DNA of 64,000 bases from positions 558,001-622,000 of the forward strand of contig CAXXPQ010000002.1 in the NCBI GenBank assembly GCA_963668655.2. Reading direction: 5' to 3'. Shown in pieces: positions 1 through 8,723 of the stretch; position 1 is the first letter of the stretch; each line of letters starts with the position of its first letter. Source of the DNA: G963668655 sp963668655 (GTDB taxonomy: Bacteria > Myxococcota_A > SURF-8). A model generated the notes under the pieces. The model was not told the DNA's origin. It saw only the letters and a program-made list of their open reading frames with translations, and did no database searches. The translations under genes and the position numbers were made by a program.

Positions 1-146
1 CTTCACGCGGACCGAGCGAACGAAAACCAGGGTGCTGAATCAACCTTATCTTTCCTCTTGGCTCTTGTCGAGATGCGTTCCTCCGTTCCAACCGTTCAAT
101 CTGTTCGCACAGACACTAAAAAGACAGACATTAGAAAGGCCACCTT

Positions 147-1193
147 ATGACCGAAAGCAAGAAGCCGTCTGACTACGAGATACTCTTTCACCGTAACAAA
201 GCAAACCCGATCCTCACCGCGTCTGACTGGCCTTATCCCGTCCATACGGTTTTCAATCCCGGCGCGACGCTGCTCAAGGATGGTACCACATTGCTATTAT
301 GCAGAGTGGAAGACCGCCGCGGCCTTTCCCACCTTTGCGCCGCACGCTCGGCGAACGGAGTTGATGGGTGGGTTATCGACAGCAAGCCGACGCTTTTACC
401 CGATCCGCAGAAATTTCCCGAAGAGATATGGGGCATTGAGGACCCGCGCATTACCTATATCGACGAGCTTGGAAAATACGCAATCACCTATACGGCTTTC
501 AGCAAAGGCGGCCCTTGTGTGGCACTCGCCATGACGGAAGACTTCCACCGCTTCGAACGTTACGGTGTCATTATGCAACCTGACGACAAGGACGCGGCGC
601 TGCTGCCTAGGCGCATAGACGGGAAATTCGCGCTCGTTCACCGGCCTGCGAACCATTCTACGGCGCATATCTGGATCACCTATTCACCTGATTTAAGCAA
701 TTGGGGAACGCACAAGCCGCTCCTGATGGCGCGCAAGGGTGCATGGTGGGATGCGTATAAGATCGGCCTCTCGCCCCCCCTTATTGAGACATCGCGAGGC
801 TGGCTGATGATTTATCACGGTGTGCGAACCACCGCTTCAGGTGCGCTCTACCGCATCGGGCTTGCTCTCTTCGATCTCGAAAAACCGACGGATCTTCTCC
901 TTCGCGGAGACTCATGGATATTTGGACCGGAAACGCCGTACGAACTTATTGGCGATGTCAATAAAGTCGCCTTCCCCTGCGGTTATACGATCGCCCCCGA
1001 TGGCGACACGATCAACCTTTATTACGGCGCGGCAGACACAAGCATTGCGCTGGCGACGGGAAGCATTCGCGGACTCTTGCAGTGGCTCGATCACAACGAT
1101 CTCCAGGCTCAAAAGACTTTCGTCGAGCGCAGGAAATCAACGGGAAGCGAATTGATTCAACAAACCTCTGAAGATGAAGAAGGAGTCTCGTGA
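147..1193 (+). CDS. GH130-family glycosidase / mannosyl-glycan phosphorylase-like protein
   Basis: A 348-residue soluble protein with no signal peptide. The N-terminal third shows the five-bladed beta-propeller pattern of GH130: NPGATLLKDGTTLLLCRVED near residues 36-55, then the family hallmark GIEDPR near residues 96-101, where the aspartate is the expected catalytic acid. GH130 enzymes phosphorolyse or hydrolyse beta-mannosidic bonds in the cytoplasm. The gene opens a plus-strand run of five carbohydrate genes with short gaps, so a joint role in making or recycling a mannose-containing glycan or solute is inferred. The ATG at 147 follows a purine-rich AGAAAGG. The substrate cannot be read from sequence. 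Confidence 0.85.
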   Translation: MTESKKPSDYEILFHRNKANPILTASDWPYPVHTVFNPGATLLKDGTTLLLCRVEDRRGLSHLCAARSANGVDGWVIDSKPTLLPDPQKFPEEIWGIEDPRITYIDELGKYAITYTAFSKGGPCVALAMTEDFHRFERYGVIMQPDDKDAALLPRRIDGKFALVHRPANHSTAHIWITYSPDLSNWGTHKPLLMARKGAWWDAYKIGLSPPLIETSRGWLMIYHGVRTTASGALYRIGLALFDLEKPTDLLLRGDSWIFGPETPYELIGDVNKVAFPCGYTIAPDGDTINLYYGAADTSIALATGSIRGLLQWLDHNDLQAQKTFVERRKSTGSELIQQTSEDEEGVS

Positions 1194-1239
1194 GGGAAAT
1201 TCTGAAAACGTGCGCCAATAATATGGAGTGAGAAGCGAT

Positions 1240-1971
1240 ATGGACGGGGATAATTCAAGGAGATCGGATGATCGGAATATCTCCCGAATATCGTTCGGAT
1301 CGGAACCTCGGGCGCTGGTTGTCGTGGCCCACCCGGATGACGAAACATTATGGGTCGGTGGCACCATGCTCTTGCACCCTGATTGGAGATGGAAAGTGGT
1401 TTCGCTCTGCCGGGGAAATGACCTTGATAGGCGGGGCAGATTTTTTTGTGCGGTGAGTCGTCTTGGCGGACAGGGTACTATCTGCGATGTGGATGATGGG
1501 CCGGAGCAAATTCCGCTACCCGACTCTGTTCTACAAAATGCAATAAAACTCAAACTCGACAATACGGATTTTGATGTCATCATCACTCACAGTCTCTTCG
1601 GTGAGTATACGCGCCATCTGAGACACGAGGAGGCTGGCAAAGCGGTGCTGGATCTTTGGCATGCCCACGAATTGACCGCCAGGGAGTTGTGGATGTTCGC
1701 TTATACGGATAATGCGAAAACGCATTACCCCAAAGCGATTGAAACCGCCGATCTGTATGTTTCGCTCCCGGAAAACATCTGGCGGGAGAAACGGGCCCTC
1801 ATCCTGGACGTGTACGGATTTTCTCATGATTCCTGGGAGGCGATGACCACTCCGAAAAAAGAAGCCTTCTGGCGGTTTTCCATACCCGATGATGCGTTTG
1901 CCTGGCAACGGCGATATGCGTCTCGGACGCCTCATGGAGCGGGCGGAATGGGCATGGAAAAAGGAGAGTAA
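1240..1971 (+). CDS. PIG-L / LmbE-family N-acetylglucosaminyl deacetylase
   Basis: About 243 residues. The zinc-binding AHPDDE motif followed by LWVGGTML sits near the N-terminus (VVVAHPDDETLWVGG), and a downstream THSLFGEYTRHLRHEE segment supplies the third metal histidine. PIG-L enzymes remove acetyl groups from GlcNAc-type sugars. The start could be GTG at 1228 (247 aa); the ATG at 1240 lies after GGAG and is preferred. The stop codon sits 1 base before the next gene's ATG, so the two are translationally linked. Together with the neighbouring glycosyltransferases this suggests synthesis of a deacetylated glycan or glycoconjugate, which is inference. Confidence 0.85.
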   Translation: MDGDNSRRSDDRNISRISFGSEPRALVVVAHPDDETLWVGGTMLLHPDWRWKVVSLCRGNDLDRRGRFFCAVSRLGGQGTICDVDDGPEQIPLPDSVLQNAIKLKLDNTDFDVIITHSLFGEYTRHLRHEEAGKAVLDLWHAHELTARELWMFAYTDNAKTHYPKAIETADLYVSLPENIWREKRALILDVYGFSHDSWEAMTTPKKEAFWRFSIPDDAFAWQRRYASRTPHGAGGMGMEKGE

Positions 1972-1972
1972 A

Positions 1973-3115
1973 ATGAAAGTCCTCGTATTGTACGACTATC
2001 CACCTTCTCCGGGAGGCTTGGCTACACAGGGGGATCTCATATACAAAGGATTGAAGGAAGTGGGTGTGGAGGCTCAGGCGGTAAACCTTGAATCGGCCCA
2101 GGAGAAGGAATGGTATTATCGCTGGTTCGAACCGGATGTAGTCGTCGGAATCGGCTATTGGGGGCATACGCCACATCTGGTGCTGCATCCCCAACGATAT
2201 GGGGTGAAGCCGATACCATGGCTCGTGGCCGACGGCTATGTGGGCAATTTTCAGGAAGTGTTGCAAAGCCTGCCGCTGGTCCTGGTGACCTCTAACTGGG
2301 TCAAGGAAGTCTACGCCCGCGACGGAGTGAAAACTGACAACTTCGAAGTTCTGCCCGTGGGATGCGACACAGATTCGTTCATTCCCCGCGATAGGCATGA
2401 TCCGAAGGTCAGCGCCGTGCGCGAGGCTCTCGGAGTAGCTCCGGATCAGATCATGATTCTCACCGTTGGCGGCGACGCAGCCTCCAAAGGCGCGCAAGAA
2501 GTTATGCAGGCGCTAGCCATGATCGATACCCGGATCCCCGACTGGAAATACGTCTGTAAAGTCTGGCCCCAAGAGCGTACAGAAAAGCAGAACATGGAGG
2601 ATCTCCAACTCGCCCATCACCTGGGTATCGAGAAGAACGTTGTGTTCACCATGAGCAAGAACTCAAGAAATTTCCTACCCTACCTGATCGCCGCATGCGA
2701 CATTTATGCCGGACCGTCAAGGCTTGAGGGCTTCGGCATGCCCCAGGTTGAAGCTGGCGCTTGCGGCAAGCCGGTGATTGGCATCCACGCCATGGCCTTG
2801 CTTGACACGCTTGTGCACGGCGAAACCGCATTCTTAGCCGATGTGGCCAGCGAAGTCTGGATCAAGGAAACAATCGTTGGCGAGGATCAGGGATTCTCGG
2901 ATACCAGGCGCATTATATTCCCCAATCCCAGAGTTGCCGACTACCGTGCCAGCGTTCACAGTATCGCCGAGCACTTGCTTAAACTCATGGAGGACGCACA
3001 ACTGCGCCAACGAATGGGGGCGGCGGGTCGAGAACGAGTGAAAGCCAACTACGACTATCGTGTAGTCGCGCGTAGGTTTGTGGACATCGTCTCGTCCAAA
3101 CTCGGCCTTTCATAG
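1973..3115 (+). CDS. Family 4 glycosyltransferase
   Basis: A 380-residue GT-B-fold glycosyltransferase. The start at 1973 (MKVLVLYDYPPSPGG) is set by AAGGAG ten bases upstream. An in-frame ATG at 1889 lies inside the PIG-L gene and is rejected. The glycine-rich acceptor loop PPSPGGLATQG is at the N-terminus. The nucleotide-sugar side has LTVGGDAASKGAQE and the EX7E-like region SRLEGFGMPQVEAGACGKPVIG, typical of GT4 retaining enzymes. It probably transfers a sugar from a nucleotide donor in the cytoplasm; donor and acceptor are unknown. It lies between the deacetylase and a glycosidase gene in the same orientation. Confidence 0.88.
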   Translation: MKVLVLYDYPPSPGGLATQGDLIYKGLKEVGVEAQAVNLESAQEKEWYYRWFEPDVVVGIGYWGHTPHLVLHPQRYGVKPIPWLVADGYVGNFQEVLQSLPLVLVTSNWVKEVYARDGVKTDNFEVLPVGCDTDSFIPRDRHDPKVSAVREALGVAPDQIMILTVGGDAASKGAQEVMQALAMIDTRIPDWKYVCKVWPQERTEKQNMEDLQLAHHLGIEKNVVFTMSKNSRNFLPYLIAACDIYAGPSRLEGFGMPQVEAGACGKPVIGIHAMALLDTLVHGETAFLADVASEVWIKETIVGEDQGFSDTRRIIFPNPRVADYRASVHSIAEHLLKLMEDAQLRQRMGAAGRERVKANYDYRVVARRFVDIVSSKLGLS

Positions 3116-3131
3116 AAACAGTAAGGACAAA

Positions 3132-4310
3132 ATGAAATCGAAGATTGACGGAAATGTTGATAAAGCCAGTCAAGCGGCATTGAACGTGCTGCTGCATAAC
3201 GTGCGCTCGGGACGATCGGGCCTGCCGCGAACCGCCTCATGGGGGTATCCGGAGCCTTACACCCGCGACCTGATGATTTCATCGTTGGGGATTTTATCGA
3301 GTGGCGACGAAGAATTGATCGACTCTTTGCGTCGCACCTTAATCGCCCTTTCCGTCAGTCAAAGCCCCTTGGGTCTCATTTCGGGTCTGGCCGACGATCC
3401 CGAGGATCTCGGCGCCAGCGATACAACGCCGCTTTTTCTAATCGGGATCGCCGCATACAGAAAGGCGGTGGAGGACTCGGATTTTCTCGAACAAGCCGTA
3501 TCAAAAGCTATTCGCTGGATGGAACACCAAAGCCCCACGAATGCCGTGATCGTCGCCCAGCAACCCACCAGCGACTGGCGGGACGAGCAGTGGGTGCCAG
3601 GCTACGGTCTTTACGTGAATGCGCTTGTTTATAGCTATCTCAGGTTATTGGGACATGATGAGAGAGCCGATCGGCTGAAAACAGACATCAATAAGCCGGT
3701 GCACATCGACGATTTTACTCCGTCGCATAAGTATGAGGGCCTTGTACTTGAACACAAACCGCACTACGCACTCTGGTCATACAAGCTTTACCATAGCGAG
3801 CGCTTCGATCTCCTCGGCAATAGCTTGGCGATACTGTCCGGTATCGCCACACGAAAAAAAGCAGACTCCATCATCGACTGGATCGAGTCGAGCAGTCAGA
3901 CCTTGCGCAATGAAGGGAATCTGGCGGTCGACCTTCCTCCCAACTTTTTCCCATATATAAAACCTTCGGACCCCGATTGGAAAAGCAGGTACAAAAAGTT
4001 TAACAATCCAGGCGAGTATCACAATGGTGGAATCTGGCCGTTTGTTTGCGGGTTTTATATTGCCGCGCTGGTGGCAATCGGAAGACAGAGTCTGGCTGAA
4101 CAGAAACTGGCTGTTTTAACTGAACTTGTCCGTTGCTCCAGGAATCCCGATCTCGATTTTGGGTTCAATGAATGGATCCGGGCTCAAGACGGCCTTCCAT
4201 GCGGACAGGATTGGCAAACCTGGTCGGCGGCCATGTACCTATACGCGGTGGAGTGCGTGGAAACCGGTAAAACTTCTCTCTTCGATACGGTTAGGGCTAA
4301 GCATTGGTAA
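3132..4310 (+). CDS. Six-hairpin-type glycoside hydrolase (amylo-1,6-glucosidase / neutral invertase-like)
   Basis: 392 residues starting at ATG 3132 (MKSKIDGNVDK). The pattern is an all-helical (alpha/alpha)6 barrel: PRTASWGYPEPYTRDLMISSLG near residues 34-55, with an aspartate in the YTRD position used as general acid in GH100/GH63-like enzymes, then LGASDTTPLFLIGIAAY and a late GGIWPFVCGFYIAAL. No signal peptide is visible, so a cytoplasmic role is expected. Membership of a named GH family is uncertain: neutral invertases and glycogen-debranching glucosidases share this layout. It lies 16 bases after the GT4 gene and is probably co-transcribed with it. Confidence 0.7.
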   Translation: MKSKIDGNVDKASQAALNVLLHNVRSGRSGLPRTASWGYPEPYTRDLMISSLGILSSGDEELIDSLRRTLIALSVSQSPLGLISGLADDPEDLGASDTTPLFLIGIAAYRKAVEDSDFLEQAVSKAIRWMEHQSPTNAVIVAQQPTSDWRDEQWVPGYGLYVNALVYSYLRLLGHDERADRLKTDINKPVHIDDFTPSHKYEGLVLEHKPHYALWSYKLYHSERFDLLGNSLAILSGIATRKKADSIIDWIESSSQTLRNEGNLAVDLPPNFFPYIKPSDPDWKSRYKKFNNPGEYHNGGIWPFVCGFYIAALVAIGRQSLAEQKLAVLTELVRCSRNPDLDFGFNEWIRAQDGLPCGQDWQTWSAAMYLYAVECVETGKTSLFDTVRAKHW

Positions 4311-4385
4311 CACAAGCTTATGAAGATTAGTCATTTTCACTGAACGAGGCATTGCACAAAAGTCAAATATGATGAGGTACCGTTC

Positions 4386-5768
4386 ATGAAAATAGCCATG
4401 TTATCCCCGATCGCCTGGAGGACTCCACCAAGGAATCTTGGCCATCGGGAGCAAATCGTTTCAACGCTGACCGAGGGACTCGTAAAAAAGGGCGTAGATG
4501 TCACCCTGTTCGCAACGTCAGACTCGCAGACTGCGGGCAAACTGCACTCCATCTGCCCTCGGCCTTATAAGGAAGACAAGCAACTTGACGCTCAAATATA
4601 CACCAGCTTGCACATCTCGGAACTCTTGGATCACATTGCTGATTTCGACCTGATCCACAACCACCTCGGTTTTCTCCCCGTGACTTACTTTGGGGCCGCC
4701 GAGACCCCGATGCTTACCACCATTCACTGCTTTTCCCCTCCGAAGATTCTACCCGTATTCGAAAAATATATCGGTAAAACCTTTTACGCATCGAGCAGCA
4801 ACGCCGACCGATCGCCAAAACTGGAATACATTGCCACGGTTTACAATGGCATCGACCTGAATCAATTTACCTTCCGTAAAAACCCGGAGGACTACCTCCT
4901 CTTTTTCGGTCCCATTCACCCGCACCAAGGAGCAGCCGAGGCTATTAAAATTGCCAATACCGTTGATCGGCCATTGATCGTGGCCGGTGTGATTCACGAC
5001 GAGAAATACTTTAAATCTGAGATCGAACCGCACATCGACGGCGACAAGATACGATACATCGGCAGTGCTGGTCCTGCAGAATACGAAAAGCTTTTGGGCA
5101 ATTCGATCGCTCTTTTACATCCGATCTCTTTCGGGGAGCCTTTCGGACTCTCGGTGATCGAGGCAGGCGCCTGCGGCACGCCGATCATCGCTTTCAACAA
5201 GGGGTCGATGCAGGAACTGATACGTGACGGAGAAAATGGTTTTCTCGTTTCTAACGTGAACGGCGCGGTCGAAGCCCTTGATCGAATAGGCGAAATTGAC
5301 CGGCGGCGATGTCGTGAATGGGTCGAGCGAAACTTCACGCAGGACATCATGACGGACAACTATATGAGGGTCTACGAAACCATCCTGAAAAAAACAAAAC
5401 GTGAAGATCATCGCCCGTGGGGTTATTATCAGGTTCTTTTAGACGAGCCGGATTACAAGCTGAAACGCATTGTAGTCTACCCCGGCAAGCGGCTTAGCCT
5501 TCAGTCTCATCGCCGCCGTTGCGAACATTGGAGCATCGTTCAGGGTAAAGGTGTTATCACCAGGGACCATGAGGAAATCAGAGGAGAGCCAGGCGATTCG
5601 GTGGACATTCCCATAGGTGCTGTGCATCGCATGAGGAACATCGGAGACAATGAACTGGTATTCATCGAAGTGCAGCGCGGCGATTATTTCGGCGAAGATG
5701 ACATTATACGCATCCAGGACGATTTCGGCCGAGTTGACAAGGGCGTTATTCGAAGTGTTGACGAATAA
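4386..5768 (+). CDS. GT4 glycosyltransferase fused to mannose-6-phosphate isomerase-type cupin
   Basis: 460 residues in two parts. Residues 1-335 are a GT4 glycosyltransferase with an EPFGLSVIEAGACG EX7E motif at about 251-264 and a donor-loop LLFFGPIHPHQGAAEA at 171-186. Residues about 342-450 form a cupin like the C-terminal half of type II mannose-6-phosphate isomerase/GDP-mannose pyrophosphorylase: RPWGYYQVL at 343-351, then metal-site histidines in SHRRRCEHW (374-382) and IPIGAVHRMRN (409-418). The fusion suggests coupling of mannose-phosphate handling to a transfer step. It is the last gene of the sugar cluster. The start is ATG 4386; 75 bases of spacer precede it. Confidence 0.85.
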   Translation: MKIAMLSPIAWRTPPRNLGHREQIVSTLTEGLVKKGVDVTLFATSDSQTAGKLHSICPRPYKEDKQLDAQIYTSLHISELLDHIADFDLIHNHLGFLPVTYFGAAETPMLTTIHCFSPPKILPVFEKYIGKTFYASSSNADRSPKLEYIATVYNGIDLNQFTFRKNPEDYLLFFGPIHPHQGAAEAIKIANTVDRPLIVAGVIHDEKYFKSEIEPHIDGDKIRYIGSAGPAEYEKLLGNSIALLHPISFGEPFGLSVIEAGACGTPIIAFNKGSMQELIRDGENGFLVSNVNGAVEALDRIGEIDRRRCREWVERNFTQDIMTDNYMRVYETILKKTKREDHRPWGYYQVLLDEPDYKLKRIVVYPGKRLSLQSHRRRCEHWSIVQGKGVITRDHEEIRGEPGDSVDIPIGAVHRMRNIGDNELVFIEVQRGDYFGEDDIIRIQDDFGRVDKGVIRSVDE

Positions 5769-5813
5769 TCTAATTCCGAATAAGCCACTTATCTTTTTAA
5801 CCCGGTGGCGGGT

Positions 5814-5884
5814 AAAAAAACCGGTCGGAAGACAATTAATTGACAGGCCTCGCCTAGCTTGTTGTAGACACGTCTTCCGACCGG
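5814..5884 (-). terminator. Large-loop hairpin with T-run closing the Hsp20 operon
   Basis: A perfect 13-bp inverted repeat, CCGGTCGGAAGAC at 5821-5833 and its complement GTCTTCCGACCGG at 5872-5884, encloses 38 bases containing a small inner stem (AGGC/GCCT). Read on the minus strand the second arm runs straight into seven T residues (5820-5814), as in a rho-independent terminator. It lies 40 bases past the stop of the downstream Hsp20 gene. On the plus strand no T-run follows, so it does not clearly serve the glycosyltransferase cluster. Confidence 0.65.
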
Positions 5885-5923
5885 ATAACATTTGGATACT
5901 ATACCACTCCTATGCAAGTCACA

Positions 5924-6304
5924 TCACCCGGCTTTGACCTGAATCTGCCTGGGCTTGACCGCCTCTGACTTGGGCAGATGCAGCCGCAATACACCGTGTT
6001 TGTTTTCGGCCTTGATCTTCATTTCATCGACCCCGGGTGGAATCGTGAAAATGCGCTGGTAGTCATATGCTGAACGCTCTACCGCCAAGGCGTTTGAGTG
6101 GGTGGATGCTTTACGCTTACCCTCGATAATCAACTCGTTTTTGTCCAGGTGTATCTTGATATTATCCGAATTGACACCGGGCATATCGGCGACGAGCAGC
6201 AACTCATCTTTGTTTTCGAAAATGTCGAATAACGGCGTCTGCCATTTTCGTTGCTGGGCCAGTTCCGGTGTCTCGACGTTACTTTTTGTTATCTCAGTAG
6301 TCAT
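5924..6304 (-). CDS. Hsp20 / alpha-crystallin family small heat-shock protein
   Basis: 126 residues from ATG 6304 (MTTEITKSN), chosen because GGAG lies 6 bases upstream. An ATG at 6316 without a good site would add four residues. The alpha-crystallin domain covers roughly residues 30-120, with ADMPGVNSDNIKIHLDKNEL at its start and the AxxxxGVLxxxLPK-type signature (ENKHGVLRLHLPKSE) at the end. These are ATP-independent holdase chaperones. It is the last gene of a minus-strand stress operon and is followed by a terminator hairpin. It differs clearly from the Hsp20 gene just upstream, so the pair is not a recent duplicate. Confidence 0.93.
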   Translation of the reverse strand: MTTEITKSNVETPELAQQRKWQTPLFDIFENKDELLLVADMPGVNSDNIKIHLDKNELIIEGKRKASTHSNALAVERSAYDYQRIFTIPPGVDEMKIKAENKHGVLRLHLPKSEAVKPRQIQVKAG

Positions 6305-6323
6305 GGTCTTCTCCATCTTGGCC

Positions 6324-6779
6324 TTAGCTGGCCTTAATCGTGATTTTGCGGGGTTGAGCTTCTTTGGCCTTTTCCATTGTCACTGTCAGCAAACCATCTT
6401 TAACTGCCGCTGCGACCTTCTCCGAGTCCACTTTGCTGGGCAGTGAAAAACTGCGAGCGAACTTAATTGAACTGCGCTCTTGTCGATGTACGGCATAGTC
6501 TTTCGGAACCTCAACCTTGCGCTCACCACTAATGGAAAGGACGTTTTCATTGAGTGAAAGCTGGATCTTGTCTTCCGTAAGTCCCGGGACTTCAGCTTCG
6601 ACAATCAGGTTGCTGCCTTCATCATAGAGATTGATAGCTGGCCAACTCCCCGCCGGTCTTTGATCCGTTTGGTACACCCATAGTGGATGCCCCGCCTCAT
6701 CGAAAGCGTTGTTGATACGCCGACGAAACTCGTCAAGCGCAGAGAATGTCCTTGTAAAATCATCCCATTTTGTCAGCAT
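6324..6779 (-). CDS. Hsp20 / alpha-crystallin family small heat-shock protein
   Basis: 151 residues from ATG 6779 (MLTKWDDFTRTF), preceded by AAGGAG at proper spacing. A longer open frame reaches 6914 but overlaps the DUF2934 gene and lacks a ribosome site. The alpha-crystallin core starts near residue 49 (PAINLYDEGSNLIVEAEVPG), continues through LSISGERKVE and ends with AAVKDGLLTVTMEKAK. A holdase chaperone role is established for the family. The gene is 19 bases upstream of the second Hsp20 gene, and hetero-oligomers of paired Hsp20s are common. Confidence 0.93.
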   Translation of the reverse strand: MLTKWDDFTRTFSALDEFRRRINNAFDEAGHPLWVYQTDQRPAGSWPAINLYDEGSNLIVEAEVPGLTEDKIQLSLNENVLSISGERKVEVPKDYAVHRQERSSIKFARSFSLPSKVDSEKVAAAVKDGLLTVTMEKAKEAQPRKITIKAS

Positions 6780-6873
6780 AACTTGCTCCTTTAGCTCGTT
6801 TTGAGCCCATGTTTCTGTTCGTTCTTGCAAATGAACGCTGTTGATGCGCTGCATTTGGCGACTTCCATACCGA

Positions 6874-7104
6874 TTATCCTTTTCTCTTGGCAGTGACTTC
6901 TTTCTCTGCCTCAAGCCAGTCCTTCAGGGGATCGCCGCTTTCGAAATTGCGGCTTAAGGCCCGATAGTAGGCGGCTTCGGATACCATCTTTTTCATCTCG
7001 CTTTTTTCCAAATCAGGCATGGCCTCGGTGAGTTTTCTATCCTCCGGACGAGGCTTTTTCGGATTGTTCATTGAAAGGGAATCTTCTTTCAGCTGAGTAG
7101 CCAT
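6874..7104 (-). CDS. DUF2934-family small protein
   Basis: 76 residues, charged and probably soluble. The C-terminal part has the DUF2934 pattern: AAYYRALSRNFESGDPLKDW followed by LEAEKEV, matching family members of the form AYxxAExRGFxxGxxxxDWLxAExEI. Function is unknown; family members often lie beside Hsp20 and other stress genes in soil and aquatic bacteria, as here. It is the first gene of the operon leading to the two Hsp20 genes. Confidence 0.75.
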   Translation of the reverse strand: MATQLKEDSLSMNNPKKPRPEDRKLTEAMPDLEKSEMKKMVSEAAYYRALSRNFESGDPLKDWLEAEKEVTAKRKG

Positions 7105-7182
7105 TTCATGTCTCCTTAATTACGATAGTGAATTTCCTATATCCCATGCTTCCGCATAGACCATGCTTGCAACTTAATCGAT

Positions 7183-7207
7183 AAGGGGGCTGCATAAAAT
7201 GCCCCTT
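7183..7207 (-). terminator. Short hairpin after the response-regulator gene
   Basis: AAGGGGGC (7183-7190) pairs with GCCCCTT (7201-7207) around a 10-base loop, immediately beyond the stop codon of the minus-strand receiver gene at 7209. There is no strong T-run after it, so it is a weak terminator or simply a stabilising 3' hairpin. Confidence 0.35.
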
Positions 7208-7208
7208 A

Positions 7209-7616
7209 CTATGTCGATGCACTTGAAGTCAGTTGCATGCATCTCCTATTGTCCTGTAATAGTTCCGCTGCTTTGGTAATCAACTCATCAAGATTCGAGG
7301 ATTTGGTGATGAACGCATCGGCGATACCGATTCTAGGATCACCTTTTAAGTGGCTGTACCCGGTGTTGATGATTATAGGAAGGTGAATATTTGTCCGATG
7401 GATGGCAGAAATCAGCTTGAGTCCATCATCAGGGGGCGATCCAAGATCCACAATAACAAGGTCCGGCTTATTCGCTTTAGCTGAAAAAATGGCATCGGAA
7501 CTGGTTGCAGCTAGAGATACGATATAGCCGATGTCTTTAAAGCTGACCTTGTATAAAAGACGAAGGTGTTGTTCTCCTTCGACGATGAGGATTTTTCGTT
7601 TTCTGCTGTTTTGCAT
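7209..7616 (-). CDS. Receiver-only response regulator with altered acidic pocket
   Basis: 135 residues, a single CheY-like receiver without an output domain. The phospho-acceptor is Asp57 (PDLVIVDLG), the switch Thr is Thr85 (IINTGYSH) and the conserved Lys is Lys105 (AFITKS). The usual acidic pair near residues 12-14 is replaced by E-G-E, so Mg2+ binding may be altered. It is a paralogue of the 9107-9688 protein (shared INTxYxH and ADAFxxKS segments). Output is probably by protein contact; no cognate kinase is adjacent. Confidence 0.85.
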   Translation of the reverse strand: MQNSRKRKILIVEGEQHLRLLYKVSFKDIGYIVSLAATSSDAIFSAKANKPDLVIVDLGSPPDDGLKLISAIHRTNIHLPIIINTGYSHLKGDPRIGIADAFITKSSNLDELITKAAELLQDNRRCMQLTSSAST

Positions 7617-7679
7617 GGCTTTTCACCTTTAATATTTGGCTCTGTTTCTCGTGTTAGACTGGCCACAAGAACCGTCCCA

Positions 7680-7916
7680 TCACCTTTCCCGCCGCGCCTC
7701 ATTATCCTTCTCATCTTCAGAACAATCTCGGCTTCTGAAGGAACAATTCAAAATTGTTCCTTTTATTTCTCCCAGCAAACCGAGGATATTTTGTTTCCGT
7801 CCACTGATGTATTCCTTTACGACTCTTCCGTTATCCAGCATTCTTTCAACCAAGATCCGCCGATTGGGGTTCGGCCCCGTCATATTATCATCGGGAGCGG
7901 GTTTGTTTTTGAGCAT
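7680..7916 (-). CDS. Small hypothetical protein
   Basis: 78 residues from ATG 7916 (MLKNKPAPDD), preceded by AAGGGG with 7-base spacing. A start at 7958 would add 14 residues without a ribosome site. The sequence is polar with no transmembrane segment, and a central PNRRILVERMLDNGRVVKEY could form a strand-rich core. I recognise no family. It lies 63 bases upstream of the receiver gene on the same strand. Confidence 0.45.
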   Translation of the reverse strand: MLKNKPAPDDNMTGPNPNRRILVERMLDNGRVVKEYISGRKQNILGLLGEIKGTILNCSFRSRDCSEDEKDNEARRER

Positions 7917-7958
7917 CGCTTTGCCCCTTATACAACGGTAATTGTATTCATCTTTCAA

Positions 7959-8429
7959 TCCAAGATGCTTCCACGCTACGGGTTTTCGGTCTCGGATGCC
8001 CTTTTCTTCATCAGATCACGGGGCATACCTTCAAGCTATTTTTAGCGCTGCAGGGAATGTAAGACAATAATGTAATTTGGATGGCTTCAATCGAGAATCT
8101 CGAAGTGTACAGGCAGGGTAGACCACACAGAACCAACACATCGTCTTATTCGAAGTATATTGTCCAAATTTCCTTATGGTCGATATATATGTCAAAGGAA
8201 TACATGGAACCTCAGCAATGGAGTCCATCAACGAAGGGTTAGCTATTCTCGAAGCATAGGGCTCACTTTTCCTCATAGACCTAACCATTAAAAAAGGGCT
8301 AAATAGAAGGTGGATGTTCAGTTCTGGCGGTCGACGATCAGAATTGAACAAATATTTACGGATCGATTCTGAAAAGGAGTCGGTGCAAACTGGTAATGCT
8401 TTCGGAATCGCCTTAACAAGGAGGCAAAC
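7959..8429. other. Intergenic stretch with no recognised feature
   Basis: About 470 bases between the minus-strand hypothetical gene and the plus-strand membrane-peptide gene. It is comparatively A+T-rich. One minus-strand open frame (8031-8351) has no ribosome site, atypical composition and no recognisable motif. I found no tRNA, strong hairpin or clear promoter, although upstream control signals for both flanking genes should lie here. Confidence 0.5.
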
Positions 8430-8591
8430 ATGTGGCTCTTACTTTTAGCAGTTTTACTTTTATCTATTGCGCTCGCTGGCGGAGGGTGGGGTTACACACG
8501 GTATGGTTATTGGAGTATGTCACCAGCAACCATAATACTGGTAGTGGTCGTAGCGCTGTTTTTTACGGGCCACCTTGGTTGGAACCAATAG
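8430..8591 (+). CDS. Tiny two-helix membrane protein (DUF3309-like)
   Basis: A 53-residue gene. The ATG at 8430 is preceded by AAGGAGG at ideal spacing, which makes translation likely. Residues 1-17 (MWLLLLAVLLLSIALAG) and about 33-47 (ATIILVVVVALFFTG) are hydrophobic helices separated by an aromatic glycine-rich turn (GGWGYTRYGYW). This layout resembles the DUF3309 family of short inner-membrane peptides, function unknown, often found with stress genes. The lack of charged residues in the helices argues against a signal peptide of a longer protein; the stop follows cleanly. Confidence 0.7.
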   Translation: MWLLLLAVLLLSIALAGGGWGYTRYGYWSMSPATIILVVVVALFFTGHLGWNQ

Positions 8592-8723
8592 CGACAGTGT
8601 ACGTGAGTTAGCCGACTCGCAGCTGGTGGCTGAGCTCATCCCGGTAAAACAGATCCCAGGGAAATCCGGGCCAGCAGCCATTTACCCGTATTGAGCAAAT
8701 CACAATCAAGACAGGCGAACACG

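Noticed and set aside
8031..8351. Minus-strand open frame of about 106 codons in the host intergenic gap
   Set aside because: No ribosome site, no motif and atypical composition; left unannotated.
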